A stretch of DNA of 64,000 nt from Pseudomonas migulae NBRC 103157 (lineage in GTDB: Bacteria; Pseudomonadota; Gammaproteobacteria; Pseudomonadales; Pseudomonadaceae), in the NCBI RefSeq assembly GCF_002091715.1, contig NZ_BDAG01000025.1, forward strand, positions 38,000 to 101,999, in the 5' to 3' direction. Positions 18,288-26,217 of the stretch are shown here, piece after piece. The translations under genes and the position numbers were made by a program. How positions within the stretch are numbered: the first letter of the stretch is position 1; each line of letters begins with the position of its first letter. The notes under the pieces were generated by a model, which was not told the DNA's origin, searched no databases, and saw only the letters and a program-made list of their open reading frames with translations.

Positions 18288-18968
18288 TTAGAAGAAGTCG
18301 CTTCGGATAAATCCGAAGTCCAACAACTCTGCGTCTTGCACCGGGCTGAAGGTGTCAATACGGTTCTTGGCAGTCAGTGGCAGGGGAGGGTCGAGCAGCG
18401 CATTGGTTTTGTCATAGCCCTGGCCAATGACGGCAAAGATGATGCCGTTCCAGCCTTTGACAAAGTCGTCGACAGTGAAACGTTTATGACCCAATACCGG
18501 ATCTCCGATATAGACCCAGCCGTTGTGGACTTTTTGCAGAACTACAAAATGTTTGTAGCCACGGATATCCATGAGGACCACGACGGGAATTCTGATATCG
18601 CTCAACGTTTCCGCCGCTACCCGGTAGCCACGGGCCCGCATGCCGATGCTTTCTACGTAACGCTTCATGTCGAGCATGGAGAAGCCCTGTACGCGGACAA
18701 GGTCTTGATCGGCGTGTGCCAGCATGCCTTCGATGATCTGTTCTTCATTCACGTCCAGCCAGTAGGCCTGGCGCAAGATGGTTGCCAGCGCAGCTGCACC
18801 GCAACTGAAGTCGGTTTTTTGTTGCACCAGGTCGGCAAATTTACGCTCGCGTACGCTCTGGATCGGCTTGTACACCACCGCGCCGCCCGGGAGGACGGAA
18901 AGCGGCAGTTGTGCAGCCTCGATCACGCTGGCCACGCAAAGCAAAATTACCAAGGCGATAATGCGCAT
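18288..18968 (-). CDS. fapD: C39-type peptidase FapD
   Basis: A 226-residue exported cysteine protease related to bacteriocin-processing C39 peptidases. The signal peptide is MRIIALVILLCVASVIEA. The catalytic Cys is in TDFSCGAAALATIL, the His in GYKHFVVL, and the Asp in YIGDPVLG. FapD is needed for export of Fap subunits, probably by trimming FapF. The frame is open to 19031, where an ATGA overlap with fapC would be possible, but the signal peptide begins at 18968 and a terminator hairpin occupies the space between, so 18968 is preferred. Confidence 0.9.
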   Translation of the reverse strand: MRIIALVILLCVASVIEAAQLPLSVLPGGAVVYKPIQSVRERKFADLVQQKTDFSCGAAALATILRQAYWLDVNEEQIIEGMLAHADQDLVRVQGFSMLDMKRYVESIGMRARGYRVAAETLSDIRIPVVVLMDIRGYKHFVVLQKVHNGWVYIGDPVLGHKRFTVDDFVKGWNGIIFAVIGQGYDKTNALLDPPLPLTAKNRIDTFSPVQDAELLDFGFIRSDFF

Positions 18969-18993
18969 GGTGGGACGCCCTCTGGTTGTGTTG

Positions 18994-19016
18994 AAAAAGG
19001 CCCCCGTGAGGGGGCC
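18994..19016 (-). terminator. Intra-operon terminator between fapC and fapD
   Basis: Read on the minus strand, GGCCCCC-TCAC-GGGGGCC is followed immediately by TTTTT. It lies 15 bases beyond the fapC stop and ahead of the fapD start, so it can release a share of transcripts after fapABC while some read through to fapDEF. Confidence 0.85.
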
Positions 19017-19030
19017 TCCAGAGTCAGCCA

Positions 19031-20338
19031 TCAGAACGATTGGTTGGAAATGGCCAGCGAGTTGCTTTGTTGGTTACCTACACCGGCAGCCACGTTGACG
19101 CCGAGGTTGCCACTGCCGCCATTAACCGAACCACTCAGGGTTGCGGTGTTGGTCACAGGGTTTGCCCAGCCATTTGGGGTCAGGATTTGATAGGACACTG
19201 TGTTGCTCAAATCCCATGAATTGCTTTCGCTGTAGCCCTTCACTTCGTGTTTGGTAGAAGCGGACGATTTCTCGCCTGATTTCTCGAACGAAGAGTCAAA
19301 CGATTTTGCAAACGAGGAATCGAACTCTTTTGCGAACGAAGAGTCGGTGGACTTCGAGTGCTCTGTATCGACAGATGCATTAAGCGACGCGTTAAGCGAT
19401 GCATCGAACGACGAACTGCGGGTGCGATCGCCATGGCCATAATTAACAGTAACGGATTTGGAACCATCCGCCGCTGCTTCCAGGGAAGCGACTATAGAAG
19501 CATGGCCGGTAGCGCTCTTATCGGTGCTTTTTGAACCGCTTGCATCAAAGTGCTTGGTGCCGCTGACGTCATAACTGCTAGCACCGCTCTTGGCCCAATT
19601 GCTGGAAGCGCTCTTATCAACGTTCAACTCGGAGTTATGGCTGAAAGAGGCACTGCCGCTTTTGGTTGTGGTTAATGTCACTGTAGTCAGGGCGACGTTC
19701 TGATCCGCCTTGTTGTTCACTACCAGACCAGGGCCGTTTTGATCAGCAGAGGCGGTAGCTGTAGCGTTGCCGAGCGGAGCATTGGAGTTGGCAATTGCCA
19801 TGGTATTTTTCTGTTGGTTCAGGTCGCCGCCAGCAATGTTGATCCCCATATTGCCGTTGCCGCCATTACCCGACTGGCTCATCACCGCAGAGGCCGTGGT
19901 GTTGTAGTTGTCGACCTTGTTGTGGTTGCTGTACTGCTTGACGCTGGCAGTGGCAGTGGCAACGCCGAACACGAAGGAGTTATCGAGTGCGGAGGTGGCG
20001 CCAGCGTTCGCGATGGCTGCAGCGTTGTCTTGTTGGTTGCCGTCGCCTGCCGCCACGTTGATGCCCACGTTGCCGTCGGCGCCGGTTGCGGAGCCACTCA
20101 TTTCGGCGTTGTTGATAGTCCCTTGGTTAAGGATGCGATTGTTGGTACTGCTCTGTTTGTCGTAGGCATTGGCAGTCGCATAGACAGGGATCTTTGTAGG
20201 AGGCGGCGTGTGGTGACCGTTGTTGTTATGACCATTGTGGTGGTCATCGTGACGACGATCGTTTCCAGCTTGCACAGCAACAGCCATGAGCGCAGCAATT
20301 GCGAAAACCAGAGGCTTGAGTGCCATCGAAGGTTTCAT
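19031..20338 (-). CDS. fapC: Major functional amyloid subunit FapC
   Basis: A 435-residue exported amyloid monomer, the main fibre protein of Pseudomonas biofilm amyloid. The signal peptide ends near residue 24 (AVAVQA). Three imperfect repeats are visible around residues 68-115, 140-190 and 385-435, each with G-N-x-G-[IV]-N-[IV]-A-[AG]-G-x-x-N-Q-Q-x-N. The first linker is short. The second is very long (about 195 residues) and rich in Ser/Lys/Asp/Phe, with tandem SFDSSFAK-like units. The mature N-terminus is His/Asn-rich. At 435 residues it is long for the family (described homologues are about 250-340), the extra length being in linker 2. Confidence 0.94.
   Translation of the reverse strand: MKPSMALKPLVFAIAALMAVAVQAGNDRRHDDHHNGHNNNGHHTPPPTKIPVYATANAYDKQSSTNNRILNQGTINNAEMSGSATGADGNVGINVAAGDGNQQDNAAAIANAGATSALDNSFVFGVATATASVKQYSNHNKVDNYNTTASAVMSQSGNGGNGNMGINIAGGDLNQQKNTMAIANSNAPLGNATATASADQNGPGLVVNNKADQNVALTTVTLTTTKSGSASFSHNSELNVDKSASSNWAKSGASSYDVSGTKHFDASGSKSTDKSATGHASIVASLEAAADGSKSVTVNYGHGDRTRSSSFDASLNASLNASVDTEHSKSTDSSFAKEFDSSFAKSFDSSFEKSGEKSSASTKHEVKGYSESNSWDLSNTVSYQILTPNGWANPVTNTATLSGSVNGGSGNLGVNVAAGVGNQQSNSLAISNQSF
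19265..19410. repeat. Short tandem repeats in the fapC linker
   Basis: Repeating units of about 24-27 bases resembling TTTTGCGAACGAAGAGTC and TTCTCGAACGAAGAGTC encode SSFAK/SSFEK steps in FapC linker 2. This is the likely region of length variation between strains. Confidence 0.65.
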
Positions 20339-20391
20339 GGTGATTCTCCGTACTTATTTTAGGTTAAGTGTTGTTTCCTACCTTTTTTGGG

Positions 20392-20964
20392 TCAGTCCGC
20401 GACCCGTACGCTCAGGGTATTAGCCATTCGGTTTCCTACCCCGGCGCTCTGATTCAACTGAATCACCCCACGGCTACCGGTGAAAGCCTGATCACTGGTA
20501 GTGACCTGGCGATAGCCTGGTGCGGAGTCGGTTGGATCGGAGTTTTTGAGCAGCGCCACGTTCTGTTGCATGAGGACGCTGTCGTCGATACTTTGCGGCT
20601 GCTTACTGATGCTGATCCGCAGCGCATTGGCTTGCTGGTTGCTGGCGCCCGCGCTCTGGTTGACGCCGAGTACGCCGTTACCGTGGCTGAAGGAGTCGCC
20701 CTGAATGCTGGCTCGAGCATCCATCCTGGGGTCGACCTGTGTGTTCAGCCGTTGGCGAATCTGAGTGGTCGCGCTGGCTGCATCGCCTATGGCGATGGCC
20801 CGGGCGTTAGCCTGTTGCTGCTGATCTCCCGCAGCCTGGTTGACCGCGAAGTTGCCTTGGTACTGCATGCCTGAACCGCTGATGTCGGCGTTATTGACGA
20901 CGGGGGGTTGAGCAAAGCTCGATGCGCTGCAAAACATGGCGATAATCAGCAGCTTGTGGTTCAT
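20392..20964 (-). CDS. fapB: Minor functional amyloid subunit FapB
   Basis: A 190-residue exported protein with signal peptide MNHKLLIIAMFCSASSFA. Three repeats related to those of FapC occur (FAVNQAAGDQQQQAN, LGVNQSAGASNQQAN, IQLNQSAGVGNRMAN). FapB is regarded as the nucleator of FapC polymerisation. The start is one base after the fapA stop, so translation of the two is probably coupled. Confidence 0.93.
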   Translation of the reverse strand: MNHKLLIIAMFCSASSFAQPPVVNNADISGSGMQYQGNFAVNQAAGDQQQQANARAIAIGDAASATTQIRQRLNTQVDPRMDARASIQGDSFSHGNGVLGVNQSAGASNQQANALRISISKQPQSIDDSVLMQQNVALLKNSDPTDSAPGYRQVTTSDQAFTGSRGVIQLNQSAGVGNRMANTLSVRVAD

Positions 20965-20965
20965 C

Positions 20966-21391
20966 TCAACGGCCTCCCGTAATGACGTTCAGGCCGCTCA
21001 GGCCTCGCTGGACGCTTGAATTGACCAGGTTGGAAATACCGTTGCCCCCTCCCGAACGGCCGGCGGGGAGATTGGAAATCTGGTTTTGAGTGGTGATATT
21101 GCCGCCCAGATTGGTGTTGTTTAAATTGACCAGGCGTGTAATGCCTGCACCACTGGCGACGTTGGCAAAATCGCCGTCGTTCAGCTCGTTCGTCTGACTG
21201 AGGATCAGCTTGGAGGGGTTGGCATTGACGGTCGTGGGGTTAGGGTCGGGAACCACTGGGGCTTGTACTGCGTTTCGCGTCTGGACATCACGTTTGATAA
21301 TGATGATGCCGTCGTCTGCCAGGCTGACGCTTGAGCCCAGTGCGCATCCGATCAGGAGGAGGCAGGTGCAGCCTTTATTGAAAGTCCCCAC
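20966..21391 (-). CDS. fapA: Functional amyloid operon protein FapA
   Basis: A 141-residue exported protein, first gene of the fap operon. The start is GTG at 21391, with AAGGAA about eight bases upstream and signal peptide MGTFNKGCTCLLLIGCALG...SLA. The mature part is Asn/Gly-rich (NLNNTNLGGNITTQNQISN) and ends GLNVITGGR. FapA is a periplasmic chaperone-like or regulatory protein affecting the FapB/FapC ratio in fibres. A sigma-54 promoter lies about 56-71 bases upstream of the start. Confidence 0.9.
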   Translation of the reverse strand: MGTFNKGCTCLLLIGCALGSSVSLADDGIIIIKRDVQTRNAVQAPVVPDPNPTTVNANPSKLILSQTNELNDGDFANVASGAGITRLVNLNNTNLGGNITTQNQISNLPAGRSGGGNGISNLVNSSVQRGLSGLNVITGGR

Positions 21392-21446
21392 AGCGGCAAT
21401 TCCTTCTTTTTGTGGGCTGGCCCTAGTCAGCGATGTGGGAGGAGAG

Positions 21447-21462
21447 AGCGAATGCTGTGCCG
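21447..21462 (-). promoter_or_regulatory. Sigma-54 (-24/-12) promoter of fapABCDEF
   Basis: On the minus strand the sequence reads CGGCACAGCATTCGCT, matching consensus TGGCAC-N5-TTGCW with the invariant GG and GC exactly ten bases apart. Predicted transcription start is near 21437, giving a leader of about 46 bases before the fapA GTG. The sigma-54 activator gene at the other end of the operon supports the assignment. Confidence 0.8.
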
Positions 21463-21481
21463 TTTTTTGAATTTTGTTTTA

Positions 21482-21494
21482 ATTCAATGGGTTA
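21482..21494. promoter_or_regulatory. Candidate IHF site upstream of fapA
   Basis: ATTCAATGGGTTA matches WATCAANNNNTTR with one mismatch and sits in an AT-rich tract between the -24 element and the upstream inverted repeats, where DNA bending would be expected for a sigma-54 promoter. Confidence 0.4.
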
Positions 21495-21525
21495 AAAGTT
21501 TTGTCCGGGAAGGCGCTGTCGGGGC

Positions 21526-21572
21526 TGTTTCACGTCTGAGACACGCACATGCGCTTTTGACCAGCAAAAGCG
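21526..21572. promoter_or_regulatory. Two inverted repeats, candidate enhancer sites for the fap promoter
   Basis: The first is TGTTTCA-CGTC-TGAGACA (21526-21543, one mismatch between arms). The second is CGCTTTTG-ACCAG-CAAAAGCG (21552-21572... arms at 21552-21559 and 21565-21572, perfect). Their centres lie about 97 and 125 bases upstream of the predicted start, a typical distance for enhancer-binding protein sites. Confidence 0.5.
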
Positions 21573-21644
21573 GTTGCAATGCTCTGGAACAAGGGTTTGC
21601 GTCGAGGTGTATTACGTGATTAACAGGTGCGGGCGAAGAGGGGG

Positions 21645-21664
21645 CAGGCCGTTGAAACGGCCTG
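21645..21664. terminator. Hairpin between fapA and the nadR-like gene
   Basis: CAGGCCGTT-GA-AACGGCCTG forms a nine-base stem with only a short T-run on the plus strand. It lies beyond the nadR-like stop on the minus strand; a second weak hairpin (TGGGT/ACCCA near 21726-21740) is closer to that stop. Either might end pnuC-nadR transcription ahead of the fap enhancer region. Confidence 0.4.
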
Positions 21665-21748
21665 TTTGGGGCGGGCAGGGTGTAACAGGTATGGACACTT
21701 TCCCCCCCGGAACAGGGGATTTTCTGGGTGAAAAACCCAAAAACCGGG

Positions 21749-22273
21749 TCAGGGCTCCAGCAGTAACGTGACGGCTCGAAGCGCCTGCAGACGACGCTCG
21801 GCCCAGTCTCCCTGCAACACTTGAAACGGTTGTCGATGGGTTTCCAGCCATGTCAGGGTTGCGTCGAAAAATGCCCGGCGTTCACTCAAATCGGGTTGGC
21901 AGCGTTGGCCATCGTCCATCCAGTCGACCTGTTCGGGAGACAGCAGCAGGTGCAAGTCGTACTGGCGAGCCAGCAGCGCCTGCTCGATCCACGCGGGGCA
22001 ATCGCCAAACAGGGTCTGGCTCCACAGGATGTTGCTCAGCAAGTGAGTATCGAGAATCAGCAGCGATGGCTGCCGGGCGCGGGCCTCGTCCTCCCACTGC
22101 AGTTGCCCGCGGGCGATGTCCGGGATGTCGGCCAGGCAGGTATCCCGCGGATTTTGCTCGATGAACCAGCGCACATATTCGTCGACCAGCACCCCACCGA
22201 AACGCGCTTGCAACTCGGCTGCTAGCCAGCTCTTGCCGCTGGATTCGGGACCTGTCAGTACCAGGACTTTCAT
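21749..22273 (-). CDS. NadR-like nicotinamide riboside kinase / ATPase
   Basis: A 174-residue P-loop protein of the NadR ribosylnicotinamide kinase family. Walker A is GPESSGKSWLAAEL at the N-terminus, followed by VDEYVRWFI and the LLILDTHLLSNILWS Walker B-like strand. It lacks the NMN adenylyltransferase and HTH domains of enterobacterial NadR. ATG at 22273 overlaps the pnuC stop (ATGA), so the pair is translationally coupled: PnuC imports nicotinamide riboside and this kinase would trap it as NMN. The same pair borders fap in P. aeruginosa (recalled gene order). Confidence 0.88.
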   Translation of the reverse strand: MKVLVLTGPESSGKSWLAAELQARFGGVLVDEYVRWFIEQNPRDTCLADIPDIARGQLQWEDEARARQPSLLILDTHLLSNILWSQTLFGDCPAWIEQALLARQYDLHLLLSPEQVDWMDDGQRCQPDLSERRAFFDATLTWLETHRQPFQVLQGDWAERRLQALRAVTLLLEP

Positions 22274-22833
22274 GTGCGCAACGCCGGATCGGCGCGCCAT
22301 TCCCGCCAGCCTTCTACGGCAATCACGATGAACAACCCATAGAGCCCGGCGGTCAGGTACATGCCCTTATAGATGAAGAGCCCTACGAAAATCACATCCA
22401 GGGTGATCCATAGCGGCCAGCATTGAACGCGCTTTTGTGCCATCCAGACCTGCGCCACCAGACTGAAACCGGTCAACGCCGCATCGAGCCAGGGTTGGGC
22501 GGCATCGGTCCAGTGCGCCATGGCCGCGCCGAGCAACAGACTGCCGACGGCACCGATGGCCAGGCCTGACACGATCGATTCCCCCTTCAGTTGGCTAACC
22601 TGCCGGCCCTGCCGCGCGGCCCCCGCGCGCGTCCACTGCCACCAGCCATAGAGTTGCAGCGCGGCGTAGATCACCTGCAACAGCATGTCCGAATACAGCT
22701 TCACTTCAAAAAAGACCCAGCTGTAAAGCGACACCATGACCAGGCCGATCGGCCAGCACCAGGGGTTCTGTTTGACCGTCAACCAGACGGCAATGACACC
22801 GAGGGTGGCGGCAAACAGTTCAAGCCCGGACAT
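22270..22833 (-). CDS. pnuC: PnuC-family nicotinamide riboside transporter
   Basis: A 187-residue inner-membrane protein with about seven hydrophobic segments. Conserved PnuC features are LTVKQNPWCWPIGLVMVSLYSWVFFEVKLYSDMLLQ and the YGWWQWT motif, plus WPLWITLDVIFVGLFIYKGMYLTAGLYGLF near the C-terminus. It mediates facilitated uptake of nicotinamide riboside, with metabolic trapping by the kinase encoded by the next, overlapping gene. A substrate switch to thiamin is possible in the family, but the NadR-like partner favours nicotinamide riboside. Confidence 0.92.
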   Translation of the reverse strand: MSGLELFAATLGVIAVWLTVKQNPWCWPIGLVMVSLYSWVFFEVKLYSDMLLQVIYAALQLYGWWQWTRAGAARQGRQVSQLKGESIVSGLAIGAVGSLLLGAAMAHWTDAAQPWLDAALTGFSLVAQVWMAQKRVQCWPLWITLDVIFVGLFIYKGMYLTAGLYGLFIVIAVEGWREWRADPALRT

Positions 22834-22930
22834 GGAGGTTCCTTGGGAAAATCGTAGAGGGAGCGGATTGTACCGGGATTGTATTGATGAGGCTTCTGTG
22901 GCGAGAGTGCTTTTGTTACGAGAGGATTAT

Positions 22931-23025
22931 TGTGGTGAGGGGATTTGTCCCCGTTGGACCGCGAAGCAGTCCCAAAAAATCTACGACTGCTTCGCAGCCG
23001 AACGGGGACAAGTCCCCTCGCCACA
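22931..23025. repeat. Palindromic repeat of the GTGGCGAGGGGATTT...CCCC family
   Basis: Outer arms TGTGGTGAGGGGATTTGTCC and its complement enclose a second pair (GCGAAGCAGTC/GACTGCTTCGC). The same family is seen at 29551 and inside the element at 44164. It lies downstream of the chemoreceptor stop. Confidence 0.8.
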
Positions 23026-23041
23026 GGGTCAGTGTTTGGTT

Positions 23042-24676
23042 TTAGACGCGGAACTGTTTGAGCAGCCCGTTCAATTGTTCGCTCAGATCCTTCAGCCGCA
23101 CGCTCGCCACACTCGACTGTTCCGCCGCCAGCGCAGTGCTGTGGGACAAACCGGCGGCCTGGGTGACGTTCTGGTTGATGTCCTCGACCACGTGGGACTG
23201 TTGCAAGGTTGCGCTGGCGATGGAGGCGTTCAGGCCGTTGAGATTGCGCAGTGCCTGGCCAATGGCGTTCAGGCTCGCACCGGCGAGGCCGGCCTGTTCG
23301 ATGGTCAGCTGGGACGCGCGACTGCTGTCGCCAATGACCTTGACCGCCGCTTCGGAGTGGCCTTGCAAGCGTTCGATCATCGACTGGATCTCGGCGGTGG
23401 ACTTCTGGGTGCGCTGGGCCAGCAGGCGCACCTCATCCGCGACGACGGCAAACCCGCGACCTTGCTCGCCGGCCCGGGCGGCCTCGATGGCGGCGTTGAG
23501 GGCGAGCAGGTTGGTTTGCTCGGCGATGGAGCGGATCACTTCCAGCACGCTGCCGATCTGGGTGCTTTCGGTGGCCAGTGTGCGGATGACTTCCACGGCC
23601 TGATCAATGGTGCCCGACAACTTGTCGATCTGTTGCAGGCTGCTGTCGATGTTGACCTGGCCCTGTTGCGCCTGGGATTCAGCATCGCGCATTTCGCTGG
23701 CCGCCTGTTCGGCGTTCTTGGCCACATCCTGCACGCCGTACGTCACTTCATTGATGGCCGTGGCCACCAGTTCCATCTGCTGGGATTGCTGCTGACTGCG
23801 CTGCTGGGCCTGTGCGGCGTCGTTGCCCAGCTCGCTGGACGACTGGCCCAGCGCGCTGGCGGACGCCTGCAATTGACTGATCACCAACCGCAGTTTGGCG
23901 GTAAAGGCATTGAAGTGGCGGGCCAGTTGCGTCACTTCATCCTGGCCATGGGTATCGAGGGTGCGTGTCAGATCGCTTTCGCCGCTGGCAATATTGGCCA
24001 TGGCGTTCACGGTGTCCTGGAGCGGGCGCACGATGCTGCGGGCAATCAGGATCACCAGCAACGCCATGATGGCGGCAATCACCAGCCCGACGACGGTCGC
24101 TTTCCAGACCTGAGCCGTGAATTCTGCTTGCATGTCATCGATGTATACGCCCGAGCCGATCACCCAGCCCCAGGGTTCGAACAGTTTGACGTAGGACGTT
24201 TTTGCTACCGGCTCGCTGGCGCCCGGTTTCGGCCAGCGATAGTCGATCGCGCCGGCGCCCTTGGCTTTGGCGAGGGCGACCATTTCATTGAACAGCGCAA
24301 ACCCGTCCGGGTCGCGGATCGCCGAGAGGTTCTGCCCATCGAGTTTCGGGTTGGCCGGGTGCATGATCATCACCGGCGTCAGGTCGTTGATCCAGAAGTA
24401 GTCGTTCTGGTCATAGCGCAGGCCGCGAACGGCGGTCAGCGCCTGTTTCTGCGCGGCCTCGCGTGTGAGCGTGCCGGCCGTTTCGAGGCCGTGGTAATAG
24501 GTCAGAATGCCGCTGGCGGTCTGCACCACGTGCTGGGTTTTCTGGGCCTTGGCGTGATAAAGGTCTTCGTGGATCTGCTTGAGCATCAACACGCCCAACG
24601 TCAAAAGCATCATGACGGCCACGATCAAAATGAGCCACAAACGGCGGCTGATCGACATATTTCGCAAGCTGCTCAT
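23042..24676 (-). CDS. Methyl-accepting chemotaxis protein, sCache_2 type
   Basis: A 544-residue transmembrane chemoreceptor. TM1 lies near residues 12-34 (LWLILIVAVMMLLTLGVLML). The periplasmic single Cache domain (about 40-185) contains YDQNDYFWINDL and MHPANPKLDGQ; TM2 (VVGLVIAAIMALLVILIA) and a HAMP linker follow. The signalling domain has the hairpin tip EQTNLLALNAAIEAARAGEQGRGFAVVADEVR. sCache_2 receptors of pseudomonads often sense short organic acids, but the ligand is not readable here. The start at 24676 has GGAGTGA upstream; an earlier in-frame start is less likely. Confidence 0.93.
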   Translation of the reverse strand: MSSLRNMSISRRLWLILIVAVMMLLTLGVLMLKQIHEDLYHAKAQKTQHVVQTASGILTYYHGLETAGTLTREAAQKQALTAVRGLRYDQNDYFWINDLTPVMIMHPANPKLDGQNLSAIRDPDGFALFNEMVALAKAKGAGAIDYRWPKPGASEPVAKTSYVKLFEPWGWVIGSGVYIDDMQAEFTAQVWKATVVGLVIAAIMALLVILIARSIVRPLQDTVNAMANIASGESDLTRTLDTHGQDEVTQLARHFNAFTAKLRLVISQLQASASALGQSSSELGNDAAQAQQRSQQQSQQMELVATAINEVTYGVQDVAKNAEQAASEMRDAESQAQQGQVNIDSSLQQIDKLSGTIDQAVEVIRTLATESTQIGSVLEVIRSIAEQTNLLALNAAIEAARAGEQGRGFAVVADEVRLLAQRTQKSTAEIQSMIERLQGHSEAAVKVIGDSSRASQLTIEQAGLAGASLNAIGQALRNLNGLNASIASATLQQSHVVEDINQNVTQAAGLSHSTALAAEQSSVASVRLKDLSEQLNGLLKQFRV

Positions 24677-24961
24677 AACGCTGTCACTCCAGTTTCTTTT
24701 TCTTGTAATAAATGATCGCCAGCATCCAACCACACTTTGTCGATCGGCCATATCAGACCCAAGTCCTATAACGTGGCAGCGTTAATCAGGCTTGTCTGAT
24801 AGGATTTCGGCCCCGCGCGGAAAAACCTGAGTCCAAGTCGATGTTTCACGGAATTTTTACGGTTCCGTCCGGATTCTGCGCGCGGGCCTTTTAGCTACGC
24901 TGACTGTTTCTGAAAAAATATTAACGGGGCATGCCGTCGCGCATCGCTTCTTGGGGGATTG

Positions 24962-25792
24962 ATGGACCTTTGGACTGCCTTTTCGGCATTGATACTTGGC
25001 GTTGTAGAAGGGCTGACGGAGTTTTTGCCCATTTCCAGTACCGGACACCAGATCATCGTGGCCGACTTGCTCAATTTCGGTGGTGAGCGGGCCATGGCGT
25101 TCAACATCATTATCCAGCTCGGCGCGATCCTCGCCGTGGTATGGGAATTCCGGCGCAAGATTTTCGATGTGGTGGTTGGCTTGCCGACGCAGCCCAGCGC
25201 CAGGCGCTTTACCGCCAACCTGCTGATTGCCTTCTTGCCGGCCGTGGTATTGGGGGTGATCTTTGCTGACCTGATCCACCAATACCTGTTCAATCCGATT
25301 ACCGTGGCCACGGCATTGGTCGTGGGCGGCATCGTGATGTTGTGGGCGGAACAGCGTCAACATGAGGTGCATGCATCAACCGTTGACGAGATGACCTGGA
25401 AAGACGCCTTGAAAGTCGGCTTCGCTCAGTGCCTGGCGATGATTCCCGGCACATCGCGTTCCGGCTCGACGATCATTGGTGGTTTGCTGTTCGGGCTGTC
25501 GCGCAAGACCGCCACCGAGTTTTCGTTTTTCCTGGCGATGCCGACCATGGTCGGAGCGGCGGTGTACTCGGGCTACAAGTATCGCGACTTGTTTGTGCCG
25601 GCTGATTTTCCGGTGTTCGCCATCGGTTTTGTCACCGCGTTCATCTTCGCGATGATCGCCGTCAGAGGCTTGCTCATATTCATCGCCAGCCACAGCTATG
25701 CGGCGTTTGCCTGGTATCGCATTGCGTTCGGTCTGGTGATTCTGGCCACCTGGCAGTTCGGCTGGGTCGACTGGACTGCGGTCAAGCCATGA
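24962..25792 (+). CDS. uppP: Undecaprenyl-diphosphatase UppP (BacA)
   Basis: A 276-residue integral membrane enzyme that dephosphorylates undecaprenyl pyrophosphate to recycle the lipid carrier of peptidoglycan and LPS synthesis; its overproduction gives bacitracin resistance. Both signature motifs are present: GVVEGLTEFLPISSTGH near residue 14 and MIPGTSRSGSTI near residue 160. ATG at 24962 follows GGGGGATTG; a TTG one codon earlier is less likely. Its stop overlaps the next gene (ATGA). Confidence 0.95.
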   Translation: MDLWTAFSALILGVVEGLTEFLPISSTGHQIIVADLLNFGGERAMAFNIIIQLGAILAVVWEFRRKIFDVVVGLPTQPSARRFTANLLIAFLPAVVLGVIFADLIHQYLFNPITVATALVVGGIVMLWAEQRQHEVHASTVDEMTWKDALKVGFAQCLAMIPGTSRSGSTIIGGLLFGLSRKTATEFSFFLAMPTMVGAAVYSGYKYRDLFVPADFPVFAIGFVTAFIFAMIAVRGLLIFIASHSYAAFAWYRIAFGLVILATWQFGWVDWTAVKP

Positions 25793-26217
25793 ATGATGCC
25801 GGCGGGCGCAACAGTCCCGGACGCCGGTCCGGGGGCGAGATTCACAACCTGCGACTGAAGCTGCTGGTGTTCGCGGTCGTGTGCGCACTGCCGTTGACAG
25901 GCTCGTTGTCGTTTTGGCTGCGAGGGATTTCACTGATTCCCCTGGCGGCCTACGGCATCGTCAGCGTGTTGGCGTTCTTCCTTTATTGGCGCGACAAGCG
26001 CAAGGCCCGCACCGATAGCTGGCGTACGCCTGAAAATGTCTTGCATGCGGTGGAGCTCGCCGGCGGCTGGCCGGGCGCTTTGCTGGCCCAGCAAGTATTC
26101 CGGCACAAGACGCGCAAAGTGTCATTTCAGCTGTTGTTCTGGATGATCGTATTGCTGCATCAAGTGTTCTGGATTGATCAGCTGTTTCTGGAGGCAAACC
26201 TGTTGGCGCTGTTCTAA
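25789..26217 (+). CDS. DUF1294 membrane protein
   Basis: A 142-residue inner-membrane protein. It carries three or four hydrophobic segments and the DUF1294 signature YWRDKRKARTDSWRTPENVLHAVELAGGWPGALLAQQVFRHKTRKVSFQLLFW. In many bacteria this domain is fused to an N-terminal cold-shock domain; here that is replaced by a short Gly/Arg-rich cytoplasmic tail. Function unknown. Translationally coupled to uppP, and its 3' end overlaps the convergent YjbR gene by four bases. Confidence 0.88.
   Translation: MNDAGGRNSPGRRSGGEIHNLRLKLLVFAVVCALPLTGSLSFWLRGISLIPLAAYGIVSVLAFFLYWRDKRKARTDSWRTPENVLHAVELAGGWPGALLAQQVFRHKTRKVSFQLLFWMIVLLHQVFWIDQLFLEANLLALF

Noticed and set aside
18969..19031. Upstream fapD start at the ATGA overlap with fapC
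   Set aside because: The extra 21 residues would precede a standard signal peptide, and a rho-independent terminator occupies this interval.
19265..19410. Regularly spaced repeats considered as a possible CRISPR array
   Set aside because: The units are coding and in frame with FapC, vary in sequence, and have no unique spacers between them.
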